Origin: JAPWJZ01 sp965279315
GTDB taxonomy: Bacteria > Pseudomonadota > Alphaproteobacteria > Micavibrionales > UBA2020
Assembly (NCBI GenBank): GCA_965279315.1
Contig: OZ257145.1
Location: 2,604,001-2,668,000, forward strand
DNA length: 64,000 nt
Reading direction: 5' to 3'
Part shown: one piece after another, positions 16,816 to 25,514 of the stretch
Position numbering within the stretch: the first letter of the stretch is position 1
Layout of the letters: each line of letters opens with the position of its first letter
The notes under the pieces: generated by a model
What the model was told of the DNA's origin: nothing
Database searches by the model: none
What the model saw: only the letters and a program-made list of their open reading frames with translations
Position numbers and translations under genes: made by a program

Positions 16816-17253
16816 ATGGATCCCAAATTCGACACCCTTTTGCGCAAGCATAACCTGAGCGTCACGGCGGCGCGCAAGGCCGTCCTGAGCGCGGTGATGA
16901 AGTTTCCGCATTCGGATGCCGACACGTTATATAAGCACGCGCGCAAGATGTCGGGCACGCTGTCGAAACAGGCGGTGTATGACAACCTGCGCATCCTGAC
17001 CGAAAAAGGCATCGTGCGCACCATCCAGCCGATGGGGCATTCCGCGCTGTTCGAGATCGACCATCAGGACAACCACCATCATATCGTCTGCCGTTCCTGC
17101 GGCATGACGACCGATGTGCATTGCAAGCACGGCGCGGCGCCCTGCCTGACGCCCGCTGAATCCATGGGCTTTGTCCTCGACGAAGCCGAAGTCGTTTTCT
17201 GGGGCCTCTGCCCCGCCTGCCAACCCAAGAAATCCGTCAAAAAAAGGAGATAA
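16816..17253 (+). CDS. Fur/PerR family regulator of katG
   Basis: 145 residues. Winged-helix N terminus (SVTAARKAVLSAVMKFPHSD, then SKQAVYDNLRILTEKGIV) and a dimerisation domain with HHHIVCRSCG near residue 92 and LCPAC near 134, giving the structural Cys4 zinc site of PerR/Fur. Three bases before katG, so it is most likely the peroxide-responsive regulator of that catalase (inference). The frame is open further upstream, but MDPKFDTLLRKHNLSV is the natural start. No ribosome site is evident before this ATG. Confidence 0.9.
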   Translation: MDPKFDTLLRKHNLSVTAARKAVLSAVMKFPHSDADTLYKHARKMSGTLSKQAVYDNLRILTEKGIVRTIQPMGHSALFEIDHQDNHHHIVCRSCGMTTDVHCKHGAAPCLTPAESMGFVLDEAEVVFWGLCPACQPKKSVKKRR

Positions 17254-17256
17254 GAT

Positions 17257-19422
17257 ATGACCGAAGCAAAATGCCCCGTGATGCACGGCAAGAAAAGCGA
17301 AAACCGCGCAGGCCGTTCCAACCGCGACTGGTGGCCGAAACAGCTGGATATCCGCACCCTGAACCAGAACGTGCCGCAATCCAGCCCCATGGGCAAAAGC
17401 TTCGACTACGCAAAAGAATTCAAGACGCTCGACCTTGATGCCGTCATTAAAGACCTGCACGCGCTGATGACGGATTCGCAAAGCTGGTGGCCGGCGGATT
17501 TCGGGCATTACGGCGGCCTCTTCATCCGCCTTGCATGGCACAGCGCCGGCACCTACCGCACGACCGATGGTCGCGGCGGCGCGGGCGGCGGGCAGCAGCG
17601 TTTTGCGCCGCTGAACAGCTGGCCGGATAACGCGAACCTTGATAAGGCGCGCCGCCTGCTGTGGCCGATCAAGCAGAAATACGGCAAGAAAATCTCGTGG
17701 GCGGATTTGTTCGTTCTGGTCGGCAACGTGGCGCTTGAATCGATGGGCTTCAAAACATTCGGTTTTGCTGGCGGCCGCGTGGATACGTGGGAGCCCGAAG
17801 AATTGTACTGGGGTCCCGAAGGCACATGGCTGGGCGACGAACGCTACAGCGGCGAGCGCGAATTGCAGAACCCGCTGGGCGCGGTGCAGATGGGGCTGAT
17901 CTACGTCAACCCCGAAGGCCCGAACGGCAACCCTGACCCGCTCGCTTCCGCGCGCGACATCCGCAGCACCTTTGCCCGCATGGCGATGAATGACGAAGAA
18001 ACCGTTGCGCTGATCGCGGGCGGCCATACCTTTGGCAAGACGCATGGTGCGGGCGATCCGTCGCAGCTGGGCCCCGAGCCGGAGGGCGAGGCACTGGAGC
18101 GTCAGGGCTTCGGCTGGATCAGCAAGCACGGCAAAGGCCACGGCGCGGACGCCATCACCGGCGGCCCCGAAGTGACATGGAGCCAGACGCCGACGAAATG
18201 GAGCAACCATTTCTTCGACAACCTTTTCAAGTTCGAATGGGAATTGACCAAGAGCCCCGCCGGCGCGCAGCAATGGAAGGCGAAGAACGCACCTGCCGAC
18301 ATTCCCGATGCGCATGACCCGTCGAAAAAACATGTGCCGACGATGCTGACATCGGACCTTGCGTTGCGCTTCGACCCCGCTTACGAAAAAATCTCCCGCC
18401 GTTTCCTTGCCAACCCCGACCAGTTCGCGGATGCTTTCGCGCGCGCGTGGTTCAAGCTGACGCATCGCGATATGGGCCCCGTCACCCGTTACCTCGGCCC
18501 GCTGGTGCCGAAGGAAGTGCTGATCTGGCAGGATTACATTCCCGCTGCCAACCATCCGCTGATCGATACGAATGACATTGCCGCGCTGAAGGCGAAAATC
18601 CTTGCCTCCGGCCTTTCCGTTGCACAACTCGTTTCCACGGCCTGGGCGTCGGCATCGACCTTCCGTGGCTCGGACAAACGCGGCGGCGCGAATGGCGCGC
18701 GCATCCGCCTTGCCCCGCAGAAGGATTGGGACGTCAACAATCCCGCCGACCTGTCAAAGGTGCTGGCGACGCTGGAAAATATCCGCAAGGAATTCGGCAA
18801 GCCCGTATCACTCGCCGACCTGATCGTGCTGGGCGGCACAGCGGCGGTTGAAAAAGCGGCGAAGGATGGCGGCACCGACTTGAAAGTCGCCTTCACCCCC
18901 GGCCGCATGGATGCGTCGCAGGAACAGACGGATGCGGAATCCTTCGCGCCGCTGGAACCGACTGCAGACGGCTTCCGCAACTACCTGCGTGGCCCGCAGC
19001 TGATGCAGAATGAAGAGGCGCTGATCGACCGCGCGCAGCTGCTGACCCTCACGGGGCCGGAACTGACCGTGCTGGTCGGCGGGTTGCGCGTGCTGGGCGC
19101 GAATGCGGCGGGCGTGAAGCACGGCGTGTTCACGACAAAAACCGGCGTGCTGACCAACGACTTCTTCGTCAACCTGCTCGACATGAACACGGGCTGGGAA
19201 GCGTCGCGCACGGAACACGGCGTCTATGAAGGCATCGACCGCAACGCGAACAAGCTGAAATGGACCGGCACGCGCGCCGACCTCGTCTTCGGCTCGAACT
19301 CGCAGCTGCGCGCCTTGGCGGAAGTGTATGCGTGCGCGGACGCGAAAGAGAAATTCGTGCAGGACTTTGCCGCCGCATGGACGAAAGTGATGGACCTCGA
19401 CCGGTTCGACCTCGCGCGTTAA
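17257..19422 (+). CDS. katG: Catalase-peroxidase
   Basis: 721 residues. Bifunctional heme enzyme that removes hydrogen peroxide. The N-terminal catalytic domain has the distal RLAWHSAGTYR near residue 90, the proximal-His motif GGHTFGKTHGAG near 255 and the WGPEGTWLGDERYSG loop that carries the Tyr of the Met-Tyr-Trp adduct. The C-terminal half is the usual inactive duplicate. An AAGGAG site precedes the ATG, and it is three bases downstream of the Fur/PerR gene, forming one operon. Confidence 0.97.
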   Translation: MTEAKCPVMHGKKSENRAGRSNRDWWPKQLDIRTLNQNVPQSSPMGKSFDYAKEFKTLDLDAVIKDLHALMTDSQSWWPADFGHYGGLFIRLAWHSAGTYRTTDGRGGAGGGQQRFAPLNSWPDNANLDKARRLLWPIKQKYGKKISWADLFVLVGNVALESMGFKTFGFAGGRVDTWEPEELYWGPEGTWLGDERYSGERELQNPLGAVQMGLIYVNPEGPNGNPDPLASARDIRSTFARMAMNDEETVALIAGGHTFGKTHGAGDPSQLGPEPEGEALERQGFGWISKHGKGHGADAITGGPEVTWSQTPTKWSNHFFDNLFKFEWELTKSPAGAQQWKAKNAPADIPDAHDPSKKHVPTMLTSDLALRFDPAYEKISRRFLANPDQFADAFARAWFKLTHRDMGPVTRYLGPLVPKEVLIWQDYIPAANHPLIDTNDIAALKAKILASGLSVAQLVSTAWASASTFRGSDKRGGANGARIRLAPQKDWDVNNPADLSKVLATLENIRKEFGKPVSLADLIVLGGTAAVEKAAKDGGTDLKVAFTPGRMDASQEQTDAESFAPLEPTADGFRNYLRGPQLMQNEEALIDRAQLLTLTGPELTVLVGGLRVLGANAAGVKHGVFTTKTGVLTNDFFVNLLDMNTGWEASRTEHGVYEGIDRNANKLKWTGTRADLVFGSNSQLRALAEVYACADAKEKFVQDFAAAWTKVMDLDRFDLAR

Positions 19423-19445
19423 TCGCGGGGCTGCGGCTGGTGAGT

Positions 19446-19730
19446 TTACTTCGGCGCTTTGGTGTTCGCGTTGGACGGCTTGATGTCGTATTTCACGCGC
19501 AGGGCCATGTTGTAGCCGTCGATGATTTCCTTGGGCGTGCAGCCGGGTTCGAACTCGACCGAGACATGCGGCAGATGGATGACAAGCGGGTGGAGGGAGC
19601 TTTCCATCAGTTCGGCAAAGTTGCGCGCGGCGGTGCGGATGTTAAACCCGCCATCGGGCGTGAATTCGATCACGTGTTCGGAATCACCGTCCACCTTGTC
19701 GCCTCCCCCTTTTTTGCCGCCCTTGGCCAT
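19446..19730 (-). CDS. Small hypothetical protein, paralogue of 22563-22844
   Basis: 94 residues. After a Lys/Gly-rich start the core reads VIEFTPDGGFNI ... IHLPHVSVEFEPGCTPKEIID, which lines up with EFTPEPGTKI ... IHFDTFTLEVPLGATAQDIID in the protein at 22563-22844. The two thus appear to be paralogues lying on either side of a P-type ATPase gene. Fold and role unknown; a small alpha-beta domain is likely. Confidence 0.72.
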   Translation of the reverse strand: MAKGGKKGGGDKVDGDSEHVIEFTPDGGFNIRTAARNFAELMESSLHPLVIHLPHVSVEFEPGCTPKEIIDGYNMALRVKYDIKPSNANTKAPK

Positions 19731-19840
19731 ACCTCTCCTTCAACCGTGTGAAACCGGGAACCTATTCCCGCCATTTTAGTGTAACAGTCTCGTCTGAAGG
19801 AACCGTTAAAAAAGACAAGTATCTGGGGAATTTAAGTAAT

Positions 19841-22447
19841 TCACATTTTTGCTGCGGACTTCCGTCTCCGCAGACTTATACCAAGCGCGGCTTCCGCGCG
19901 GTGCCAGATCATGATGACGCTGGTGGCAAGAATAACAATCAGCCAGCTTTTCGCGTCCAGCGGCTGTGTGCCGAACAAATCCTGCAGCCATGGCAGGTAA
20001 CAAAAGCCAAGCTGCAGAACGATTGTCGCCCCTGTGGCGAGCGTCACAGGCATATAATGCCTGAACCAGCTGGCAGCACGCGCCGTGCGTACCGGAAAAA
20101 GGCTCCAGAGATACCAGACCTGAAAGCCGATCAGGACGTTGACGGCAACCGTGCGCGACGGCGCAAGCCCGCGGAACGCCGCGATGGTGCCGCCTGCGAT
20201 CAGGAAGATATGGAAGGCCAGCGACAAAATTTTCCGGCGGTTGAAAAACGGCTCTCCCTGTGAAACAGGCGGAACGTCCATCGCATCCTTGTGATGGGGC
20301 GCGAAAGCAAAGGCGAGCGAGAGCGTGATAGAGGTCACGGTATTGACCCACAATATCTGCAAAGGCGTAATCGGCAGCGTCATCCCCGCCAGCAATGACA
20401 ACAGCAACGACAGCCCCTCGGCAAAGTCGGTGACGAGCATGAACTGGATGGTGTAGCGCAGGTTGCGGTAAATATTGCGCCCTTCCTCGACGGCGGCGGC
20501 GATGCTGGCGAAATTATCATCGGCCAGCACGATGCGGGCGGCATCCTTGGCCACTTCCGTTCCCTGCCTGCCCATGGCGATGCCGACATCCGCCGCTTTC
20601 AGCGCGGGTGCGTCGTTCACACCATCGCCAGTCATGGCCACGACATGCCCGCGCTTCTGCAATGACAGTATCAGGCGCAATTTGTGCTGCGGGAACATGC
20701 GGGCGAAAATGTTGACGTCATCGACGCATTGTTCCAGTTGCGCATCCGTCATCGCATCGATCTCGCCGCCGGTCAGCACACGGCCAGCATTTTTGATGCC
20801 GATTGCCTCCCCAATCGCAGCGGCGGTCAGGGCGTGGTCCCCAGTGATCATTTTGACGGCGATGCCCGCGCGGTGGCACAGGGCAATCGCAGGCGCAGCC
20901 TCCATCCGCGGGCGGTCGGTAATGCCGAACAGCCCGACCAGCACAAGTTCGGTTTCGACATCGGCAGGTGCCAATGTCGAGGGCGCAGCGCCGAGCGGCT
21001 TGCAGGCCAGCGCCAGCACACGTTCGCCTTTTTTTGCCAGCAGATCTATTTGCTGTTGCCAGTAGTTTTCCTGCAGCGGTTCGGTCTGGCCGGCGGCATT
21101 CATTTGCAGGCGGCACATTGCCAGCAGCCTTTCGGGTGCGCCCTTCGCATAGATCAAACCTGCGCCCTTCCCGTCCGCATGTGCGGTCGCCATGTAACGC
21201 TGTTCCGCCGAAAAGGGAATTTCGGCCACGCGCGGGAAACGCGCCTGCATTTTTTCGCGGGTATCGCCGGCCTTCATCACAAGCGCCATCAGCGCGCCTT
21301 CCGTGGGATCGCCACGCAGTGTCCATTTACCATCGGCGTGCTGCAGGACAGCGTCATTGTTGAGTGCGGCACCGGCGAGAAGGCTGACAGCGGCGGCATA
21401 ATCGGCGGGCACCATTTCGCGCCCGTTCTCGGAAAATTTACCCTCCGGCGCATATCCGACGCCGGAAACCGAAAGCACATGCCCCGCCAGCACAATATCG
21501 GCAACCACCAGTTCGTTATGTGTCAGGGTGCCCGTCTTGTCGGTGCAGATCACCGTCGTGTTGCCCAGCGTTTCGACAACGGGCAGGCTGCGGATGATGG
21601 CATTGCGCCGCGCCATCAGGCGGACACCGATCGCAAGGGTGATGCTGATCGCGGCAGGCAGGCCTTCGGGTATCGCCGATACCGCAATCCCGATCATGAC
21701 CATAAACATCTCGTCCACCGGCAGATGGCGGACGTAAACCCCGAACGCGAAAGCAAGGACTGCGACGCAGCCGATCATAATCGCCATATAGCGGAACAGG
21801 CGCGTCAGTTTGCGCGTCAGCGGCGTTTCAGGCGCCTCTACTTCCCCGATGCTCTGGCTGATGCGCCCGATTTCGGTGCTGCGCCCGGTGGCGGTCACCA
21901 CCCCCGCGCCATTGCCATAGGTGACCAGCGTTCCGGCATAGGCGACAGCACCGGATAATTTATCGATGTCGAGGGATTCCCCTGTCAGGATGGATTCCTG
22001 TATGCGCAGGCTGTTCGCGGTATCCAGCCGGATATCCGCCGGCACCTTGTCGCCCGCCGCCAGCAGCACGCGGTCACCCGGCACCAGCAGCGCTGCATCT
22101 ATATGCAACTGCTGCCCGTCGCGCACCACAAGCGCCTGCGGCGAGAGCAGTTTATGAATGCCCGCCAGCGCATCCTCGGCCTTGCCTTCCTGTATAAATC
22201 CGATCAGCGCGTTGATGAAGATGACACTGACAATGACCGCCGTATCCACCCAGTGATGCAGCAGACCGGTTATGCAGGCCGAAAAAATCAGGATGTAAAT
22301 CAGTGCGTTATTGAATTGCGACAGGAACCGCCGCGCAGCACTGCGCTTCTTGCCCGAAGGGATTGCGTTGGGGCCGTGTTGCGACAGCAGCGCGGCGGCT
22401 TCTTTCTCCGTCAGTCCGTCGGCAGCATTTTGTGTGGCATCATTCAC
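19841..22447 (-). CDS. Cation-transporting P-type ATPase, type II
   Basis: 868 residues. N-terminal cation-ATPase domain (LTEKEAAALLSQHGPNAI), actuator motif LTGESLDI near residue 155, the PEGLP motif of transmembrane helix 4, phosphorylation motif DKTGTLTHNE near 315, nucleotide-binding KGAPERL, hinge MTGDGVNDAPALKAADVGIAMG (two parts) near 610, and a C-terminal membrane block. The PEGLP and NDAPALK signatures place it in group II (Ca2+, or Na+/K+-like). The ion cannot be settled from sequence. Inner membrane. Confidence 0.92.
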   Translation of the reverse strand: MNDATQNAADGLTEKEAAALLSQHGPNAIPSGKKRSAARRFLSQFNNALIYILIFSACITGLLHHWVDTAVIVSVIFINALIGFIQEGKAEDALAGIHKLLSPQALVVRDGQQLHIDAALLVPGDRVLLAAGDKVPADIRLDTANSLRIQESILTGESLDIDKLSGAVAYAGTLVTYGNGAGVVTATGRSTEIGRISQSIGEVEAPETPLTRKLTRLFRYMAIMIGCVAVLAFAFGVYVRHLPVDEMFMVMIGIAVSAIPEGLPAAISITLAIGVRLMARRNAIIRSLPVVETLGNTTVICTDKTGTLTHNELVVADIVLAGHVLSVSGVGYAPEGKFSENGREMVPADYAAAVSLLAGAALNNDAVLQHADGKWTLRGDPTEGALMALVMKAGDTREKMQARFPRVAEIPFSAEQRYMATAHADGKGAGLIYAKGAPERLLAMCRLQMNAAGQTEPLQENYWQQQIDLLAKKGERVLALACKPLGAAPSTLAPADVETELVLVGLFGITDRPRMEAAPAIALCHRAGIAVKMITGDHALTAAAIGEAIGIKNAGRVLTGGEIDAMTDAQLEQCVDDVNIFARMFPQHKLRLILSLQKRGHVVAMTGDGVNDAPALKAADVGIAMGRQGTEVAKDAARIVLADDNFASIAAAVEEGRNIYRNLRYTIQFMLVTDFAEGLSLLLSLLAGMTLPITPLQILWVNTVTSITLSLAFAFAPHHKDAMDVPPVSQGEPFFNRRKILSLAFHIFLIAGGTIAAFRGLAPSRTVAVNVLIGFQVWYLWSLFPVRTARAASWFRHYMPVTLATGATIVLQLGFCYLPWLQDLFGTQPLDAKSWLIVILATSVIMIWHRAEAALGISLRRRKSAAKM

Positions 22448-22499
22448 GGCTAAATCGCTTCCGGCGATGAGGCTATGGATCAGCCAGATCGCTGTTGAT

Positions 22500-22542
22500 T
22501 GTTAAAAACACGAAGGGCGCCATACCGGAACCCGGTATGGCG
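22500..22542 (-). terminator. Hairpin downstream of the 22563-22844 gene
   Basis: CGCCATACCGG (22518-22528) and CCGGTATGGCG (22532-22542) form an 11-bp perfect stem with a 3-base loop. On the minus strand a T run follows about ten bases after the stem. Confidence 0.6.
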
Positions 22543-22562
22543 TAGAAGGAGACAGGGCAGGA

Positions 22563-22844
22563 TTAACCGATTTTCGGCCCGCGGAAGGGCGGCTTCGGCG
22601 GCTGGCGGATTTCGGGGAGGTAGTCGATGACGATCTGGCGGTAGGTGTCGATAATGTCCTGCGCTGTGGCGCCCAGCGGCACCTCCAGCGTGAAAGTGTC
22701 GAAATGGATCTCGGCATCCATCTCCAGCTCCTCCATCGCCTTGATGACGGCGGGGGCAATATGCTCGATCTTCGTGCCGGGTTCGGGCGTGAATTCAAAG
22801 ATATCGCGGTCGTCGTCCTCATCGGGGTCGCGGGGGCTGGCCAT
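22563..22844 (-). CDS. Small hypothetical protein, paralogue of 19446-19730
   Basis: 93 residues with an acidic start (PRDPDEDDDRDIFEFTP) and a Pro-rich end (PPKPPFRGPKIG). Its core, EFTPEPGTKIEHIAPAVIKAM then IHFDTFTLEVPLGATAQDII, matches the protein on the far side of the P-type ATPase. It lies upstream of the ATPase in the same direction, with a hairpin terminator between them. Function unknown. Confidence 0.72.
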   Translation of the reverse strand: MASPRDPDEDDDRDIFEFTPEPGTKIEHIAPAVIKAMEELEMDAEIHFDTFTLEVPLGATAQDIIDTYRQIVIDYLPEIRQPPKPPFRGPKIG

Positions 22845-22922
22845 GGGCTTGCTCCGTGCTGGAAAATTGTTTTGTGATTTGAATTATATAAGCATAGATA
22901 CGGGCGGTTGGAAATCCCCTCT

Positions 22923-23004
22923 CGTCATCCCCGCGAAAGCGGGGATCCCATGGGTCTCATGCGCTCTGCCAATCCCTGAGATCCCCGCTTTCGCGGGGAT
23001 GACG
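22923..23004. repeat. 82-bp bipartite palindromic element, copy A
   Basis: CGTCATCCCCGCGAAAGCGGGGATCC, a ~30-bp spacer with CTCATGCGC, then the inverted palindrome GATCCCCGC..GCGGGGATGACG. An 82-bp copy in the same orientation lies at 24306-24387, so mnmA is flanked by direct repeats. BIME-like organisation. Confidence 0.85.
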
Positions 23005-23066
23005 ACCGACCATAACGCTTATGAAAAATACTTGTTTTTCCTCGCCATTCGCGTATATTACGCTCC

Positions 23067-23159
23067 ATGAACTCGCTCGGCTTTGACAAAGAACCGGCAG
23101 AAACCCGTATGCATGTCGTACATGCATTTTTTAAAACCGCGGACGTAAGAAACGCATGA
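23067..23159 (+). CDS. Candidate leader peptide copying the start of MnmA
   Basis: A 30-codon frame, MNSLGFDKEPAETRM onward, whose TGA stop overlaps the mnmA start in ATGA (23156-23159). Its first 14 residues match MNSLGFDKDPKKTR of MnmA. The four base differences in the first 29 are all at third codon positions (CTC/CTT, TTT/TTC, GAC/GAT, GAA/GAC), which suggests both copies have been read as protein. A hairpin with a T run (23109-23132) lies inside it. It may be a translated leader coupled to mnmA, or the remains of a partial tandem duplication. Confidence 0.5.
   Translation: MNSLGFDKEPAETRMHVVHAFFKTADVRNA
23109..23132 (+). promoter_or_regulatory. Hairpin with T run inside the mnmA leader
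   Basis: ATGCATGT, CGT, ACATGCAT (8-bp perfect arms) followed at once by TTTTTT. This could act as an attenuator or a weak terminator just before mnmA, but the stem is AT-rich and short. Confidence 0.4.
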
Positions 23160-24283
23160 ACTCGCTTGGCTTCGATAAAGACCCCAAGAAGACGAGAGTC
23201 GTCGTCGCCATGTCCGGCGGCGTCGATAGCTCTGTCGCGGCTGCGCTGCTGCACGAACAGGGATACGAGGTTGTCGGCATCACCCTGCAGCTTTACGATT
23301 TCGGCCAAGCTCTTCAGAAGAAAGGCGCGTGCTGCGCCGGACAGGACATCTACGACGCGAAACGCGTGGCGGAGAAGCTGGGCTTCGAGCATTACGTCCT
23401 CAACTACCAAAGCAAATTCAAAGACAGCGTGATAGAAGATTTTGTTGAGGGATACCTTAAAGGCGAAACGCCCATCCCCTGCGTCAAGTGCAACCAGAAT
23501 GTTAAGTTCAAGGACTTGCTGGAAACAGCTAAGGATCTGGGTGCGGATTGCATGGCAACCGGCCATTATATCCAGCGTCTGGGCGGGCTGAACAATGCCG
23601 AGCTGCACCGCGCCGTCGACCCTTCTAAAGATCAAAGTTACTTCCTGTTCGCAACCACGCAGGAACAACTGGATTTCCTGCGCTTCCCGCTGGGCGGCTG
23701 GAACAAGGATGTGACGCGCGGCCATGCGGAACGCTTCGGTCTCGGCGTTGCCGACAAGCCCGACAGCCAGGATATCTGCTTCGTGCCGAATGGCTCATAT
23801 GCAAAGGTCGTCGAGAAATTCCGCCCCGGCGCGCTCAAGCCCGGCGACATTATGCACATCGACGGGCGCAAGCTCGGCCAGCATGACGGCATCATCAATT
23901 ACACCGTCGGCCAGCGCCGCGGCCTTGGCATCGGCGGCGGCCATACGGAGGGCAACAGCCCCCTCTTCGTCGTCGGCCTGCGCCCCGACAAGAACCAGGT
24001 GCTGGTCGGCCCCTACGAGGCGCTCGCCCGCGACACGGTCTATATGAAGGAATGCAACTGGCTGCTGTCCGACATTCCCGATGACGGCATCGAGGTCGAG
24101 GTAAAACTCCGCTCCGCCCAAGCCCCCCTGCCCGCGCGCCTGTTCCGCGACCGCGCGGTCTTGAGCGCCCCCGCCTTCGGCGTGGCGGCCGGCCAAGCCT
24201 GCGTCGCCTATATCGGCAACCGCGTCCTCGGCGGCGGCTGGATCACGGGCGCCGATAACCAGACGCTGACGGTCGCGGCTTAG
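23156..24283 (+). CDS. mnmA: tRNA-specific 2-thiouridylase MnmA
   Basis: 375 residues. Adds sulfur to the wobble uridine of tRNA-Glu, -Gln and -Lys using ATP and a persulfide relay. The PP-loop is SGGVDSSVAAALL near residue 20; catalytic cysteines lie in PIPCVKCN near 102 and GQACVAYIG near 353; KDQSYFLFA and GLGVADKPDSQDICFV are family signatures. MSGGVDSS is preceded by only ~20 residues, as usual in alphaproteobacteria. The start overlaps the stop of the leader frame. Flanked by 82-bp direct repeats. Confidence 0.96.
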   Translation: MNSLGFDKDPKKTRVVVAMSGGVDSSVAAALLHEQGYEVVGITLQLYDFGQALQKKGACCAGQDIYDAKRVAEKLGFEHYVLNYQSKFKDSVIEDFVEGYLKGETPIPCVKCNQNVKFKDLLETAKDLGADCMATGHYIQRLGGLNNAELHRAVDPSKDQSYFLFATTQEQLDFLRFPLGGWNKDVTRGHAERFGLGVADKPDSQDICFVPNGSYAKVVEKFRPGALKPGDIMHIDGRKLGQHDGIINYTVGQRRGLGIGGGHTEGNSPLFVVGLRPDKNQVLVGPYEALARDTVYMKECNWLLSDIPDDGIEVEVKLRSAQAPLPARLFRDRAVLSAPAFGVAAGQACVAYIGNRVLGGGWITGADNQTLTVAA

Positions 24284-24305
24284 TCATCACATCCGCCCTT
24301 TCCCT

Positions 24306-24387
24306 CGTCATCCCCGCGAAAGCGGGGATCCCAGCGGCCTCATGCGCCCTTTCAGTCACCAAGATCCCCACTTTCGCGGGGATGACG
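24306..24387. repeat. 82-bp bipartite palindromic element, copy B
   Basis: Same length, order and orientation as 22923-23004: CGTCATCCCCGCGAAAGCGGGGATCC, spacer with CTCATGCGC, then an inverted GATCCCCAC..GCGGGGATGACG. Only the spacer differs noticeably. Confidence 0.85.
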
Positions 24388-24480
24388 GAATGGGTTGGTA
24401 GCTTGGGAGAGACTGGAACCACGCCCGTTTCCCATGAAACCCCACCCCTACCCCCTTGAAATCCCAGCCCTTCAAGAGAC

Positions 24481-24510
24481 TTGACAGAACCGCCCCAAAA
24501 AAGGCATAAA
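24481..24510 (+). promoter_or_regulatory. Candidate promoter of tRNA-Met
   Basis: A perfect -35 TTGACA (24481-24486) and a -10-like CATAAA (24505-24510) at 18-bp spacing lie 14 bp before the tRNA. Confidence 0.5.
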
Positions 24511-24523
24511 TCCCTACCATTGT

Positions 24524-24598
24524 GGCGGGGTAGCTCAGCGGTAGAGCAGAGGAATCATAATCCTTTGGTCGGGGGTTCAAATCCCTCCCTCGCTACCA
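24524..24598 (+). tRNA. tRNA-Met (CAU), elongator type
   Basis: 75 bases including an encoded CCA. The acceptor stem GGCGGGG pairs with CCTCGCT (two G-U pairs), U8 A9 are present, the D arm is GCTCAGCGGTAGAGC, the anticodon loop carries CAT inside AGGAATCATAATCCT, and the T arm has GGGGGTTCAAATCCCTC. It closely matches alphaproteobacterial elongator tRNA-Met; tRNA-Ile2 (CAU, lysidine) is the alternative and less likely. Confidence 0.93.
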
Positions 24599-24629
24599 TT
24601 TTTCAATAAGCTCCTATTTATTAAAGCGC

Positions 24630-25514
24630 GTGAAATCCAAGACACAACTATTTGTCATTTTGGCACGTGACGCGCCTTTGGCCGTCATTTTCCGTCGTGG
24701 ACCCAGCAAACAAGTCGCATTGATAGAATGGGATCTTCGTAAAGATACGTTTAAGCTTGGCCAGTGGTTTAAAGGCAGGATTTACGAGCGTCGCTGCGAC
24801 CTTTCGCCCGATGGAGAAAAACTCGTTTATTTTGCGTCGAAGCAAGGTAATAAAAAAGGGCCTGATACTTGGACGGCAATCAGTAAACCTCCTTATTTAA
24901 CGGCTCTCTCCATGTGGCCTAATCTTGGCGCTTGGGGCGGCGGTGGTCTCTTTGAAAGCAATTATACGATTTTATTGAACCACCCTGCCTATCTTCACAA
25001 GCTAGAAGACGGGTTTACACTTGGAAAACATATCAAAGTACGTGAACTCGGCCCGAATGCCGGTAGAGGCGAGGATGACCCAATATATCACACCCGGCTA
25101 TTGCGTGACGGCTGGGAATTAAAGCAATTCGGCACATCAGGCGACTATCATCACAAAGGGCCAATTGCCTGGGAATTTATAGAGCCGCGAATATATGAGA
25201 AAAGAATCACACGAAAAAACCAGAAATATTTACTGCAAATGCGAATTCTTGGAATCGGTGAACGTGGTGGAAATTGGTACGTAATAGATCATGCAATCCT
25301 TTGTGAAAAAGGGGAGACTTTACTGACGTTGCCTCGCACGAGTTGGGCAGATTGGGACAGCAAAGGCAATCTGCTTTATGCTGAGTACGGCAAACTATTC
25401 AGGCTTTCGTGGAAGAATGACCAGCTCGATGCGACCTCTGCAAAAGAGTTGGCAGATTTTAGTGATCTAAAATTTCAGGCAATAATTTCGCCTCCAAAAT
25501 TTCGTGAATGGTAA
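24630..25514 (+). CDS. Hypothetical protein, conserved family
   Basis: 294 residues, GTG start. Motifs FVILARDAPLAVIFRRGPSK, RRCDLSPDGEKLVYF, ISKPPYLTALSMWP and GAWGGGGLFES are familiar to me from an uncharacterised bacterial family with a beta-propeller-like look, but no function is known. It is less GC-rich than its neighbours and begins 32 bp after tRNA-Met, both of which hint at acquisition. No integrase or duplicated tRNA end was seen. Confidence 0.75.
   Translation: MKSKTQLFVILARDAPLAVIFRRGPSKQVALIEWDLRKDTFKLGQWFKGRIYERRCDLSPDGEKLVYFASKQGNKKGPDTWTAISKPPYLTALSMWPNLGAWGGGGLFESNYTILLNHPAYLHKLEDGFTLGKHIKVRELGPNAGRGEDDPIYHTRLLRDGWELKQFGTSGDYHHKGPIAWEFIEPRIYEKRITRKNQKYLLQMRILGIGERGGNWYVIDHAILCEKGETLLTLPRTSWADWDSKGNLLYAEYGKLFRLSWKNDQLDATSAKELADFSDLKFQAIISPPKFREW

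Noticed and set aside
16927..18627. Long open frame (566 codons) on the minus strand within katG and the Fur/PerR gene
   Set aside because: It lies opposite two well-identified genes; the high third-position GC of katG makes antisense frames open. Translation is Arg/His-rich and shows no family.
23067..23160. Frameshift in mnmA joining the leader and the gene
   Set aside because: The second copy of the start codes a full, normal-length MnmA; the first copy is a separate, short frame.
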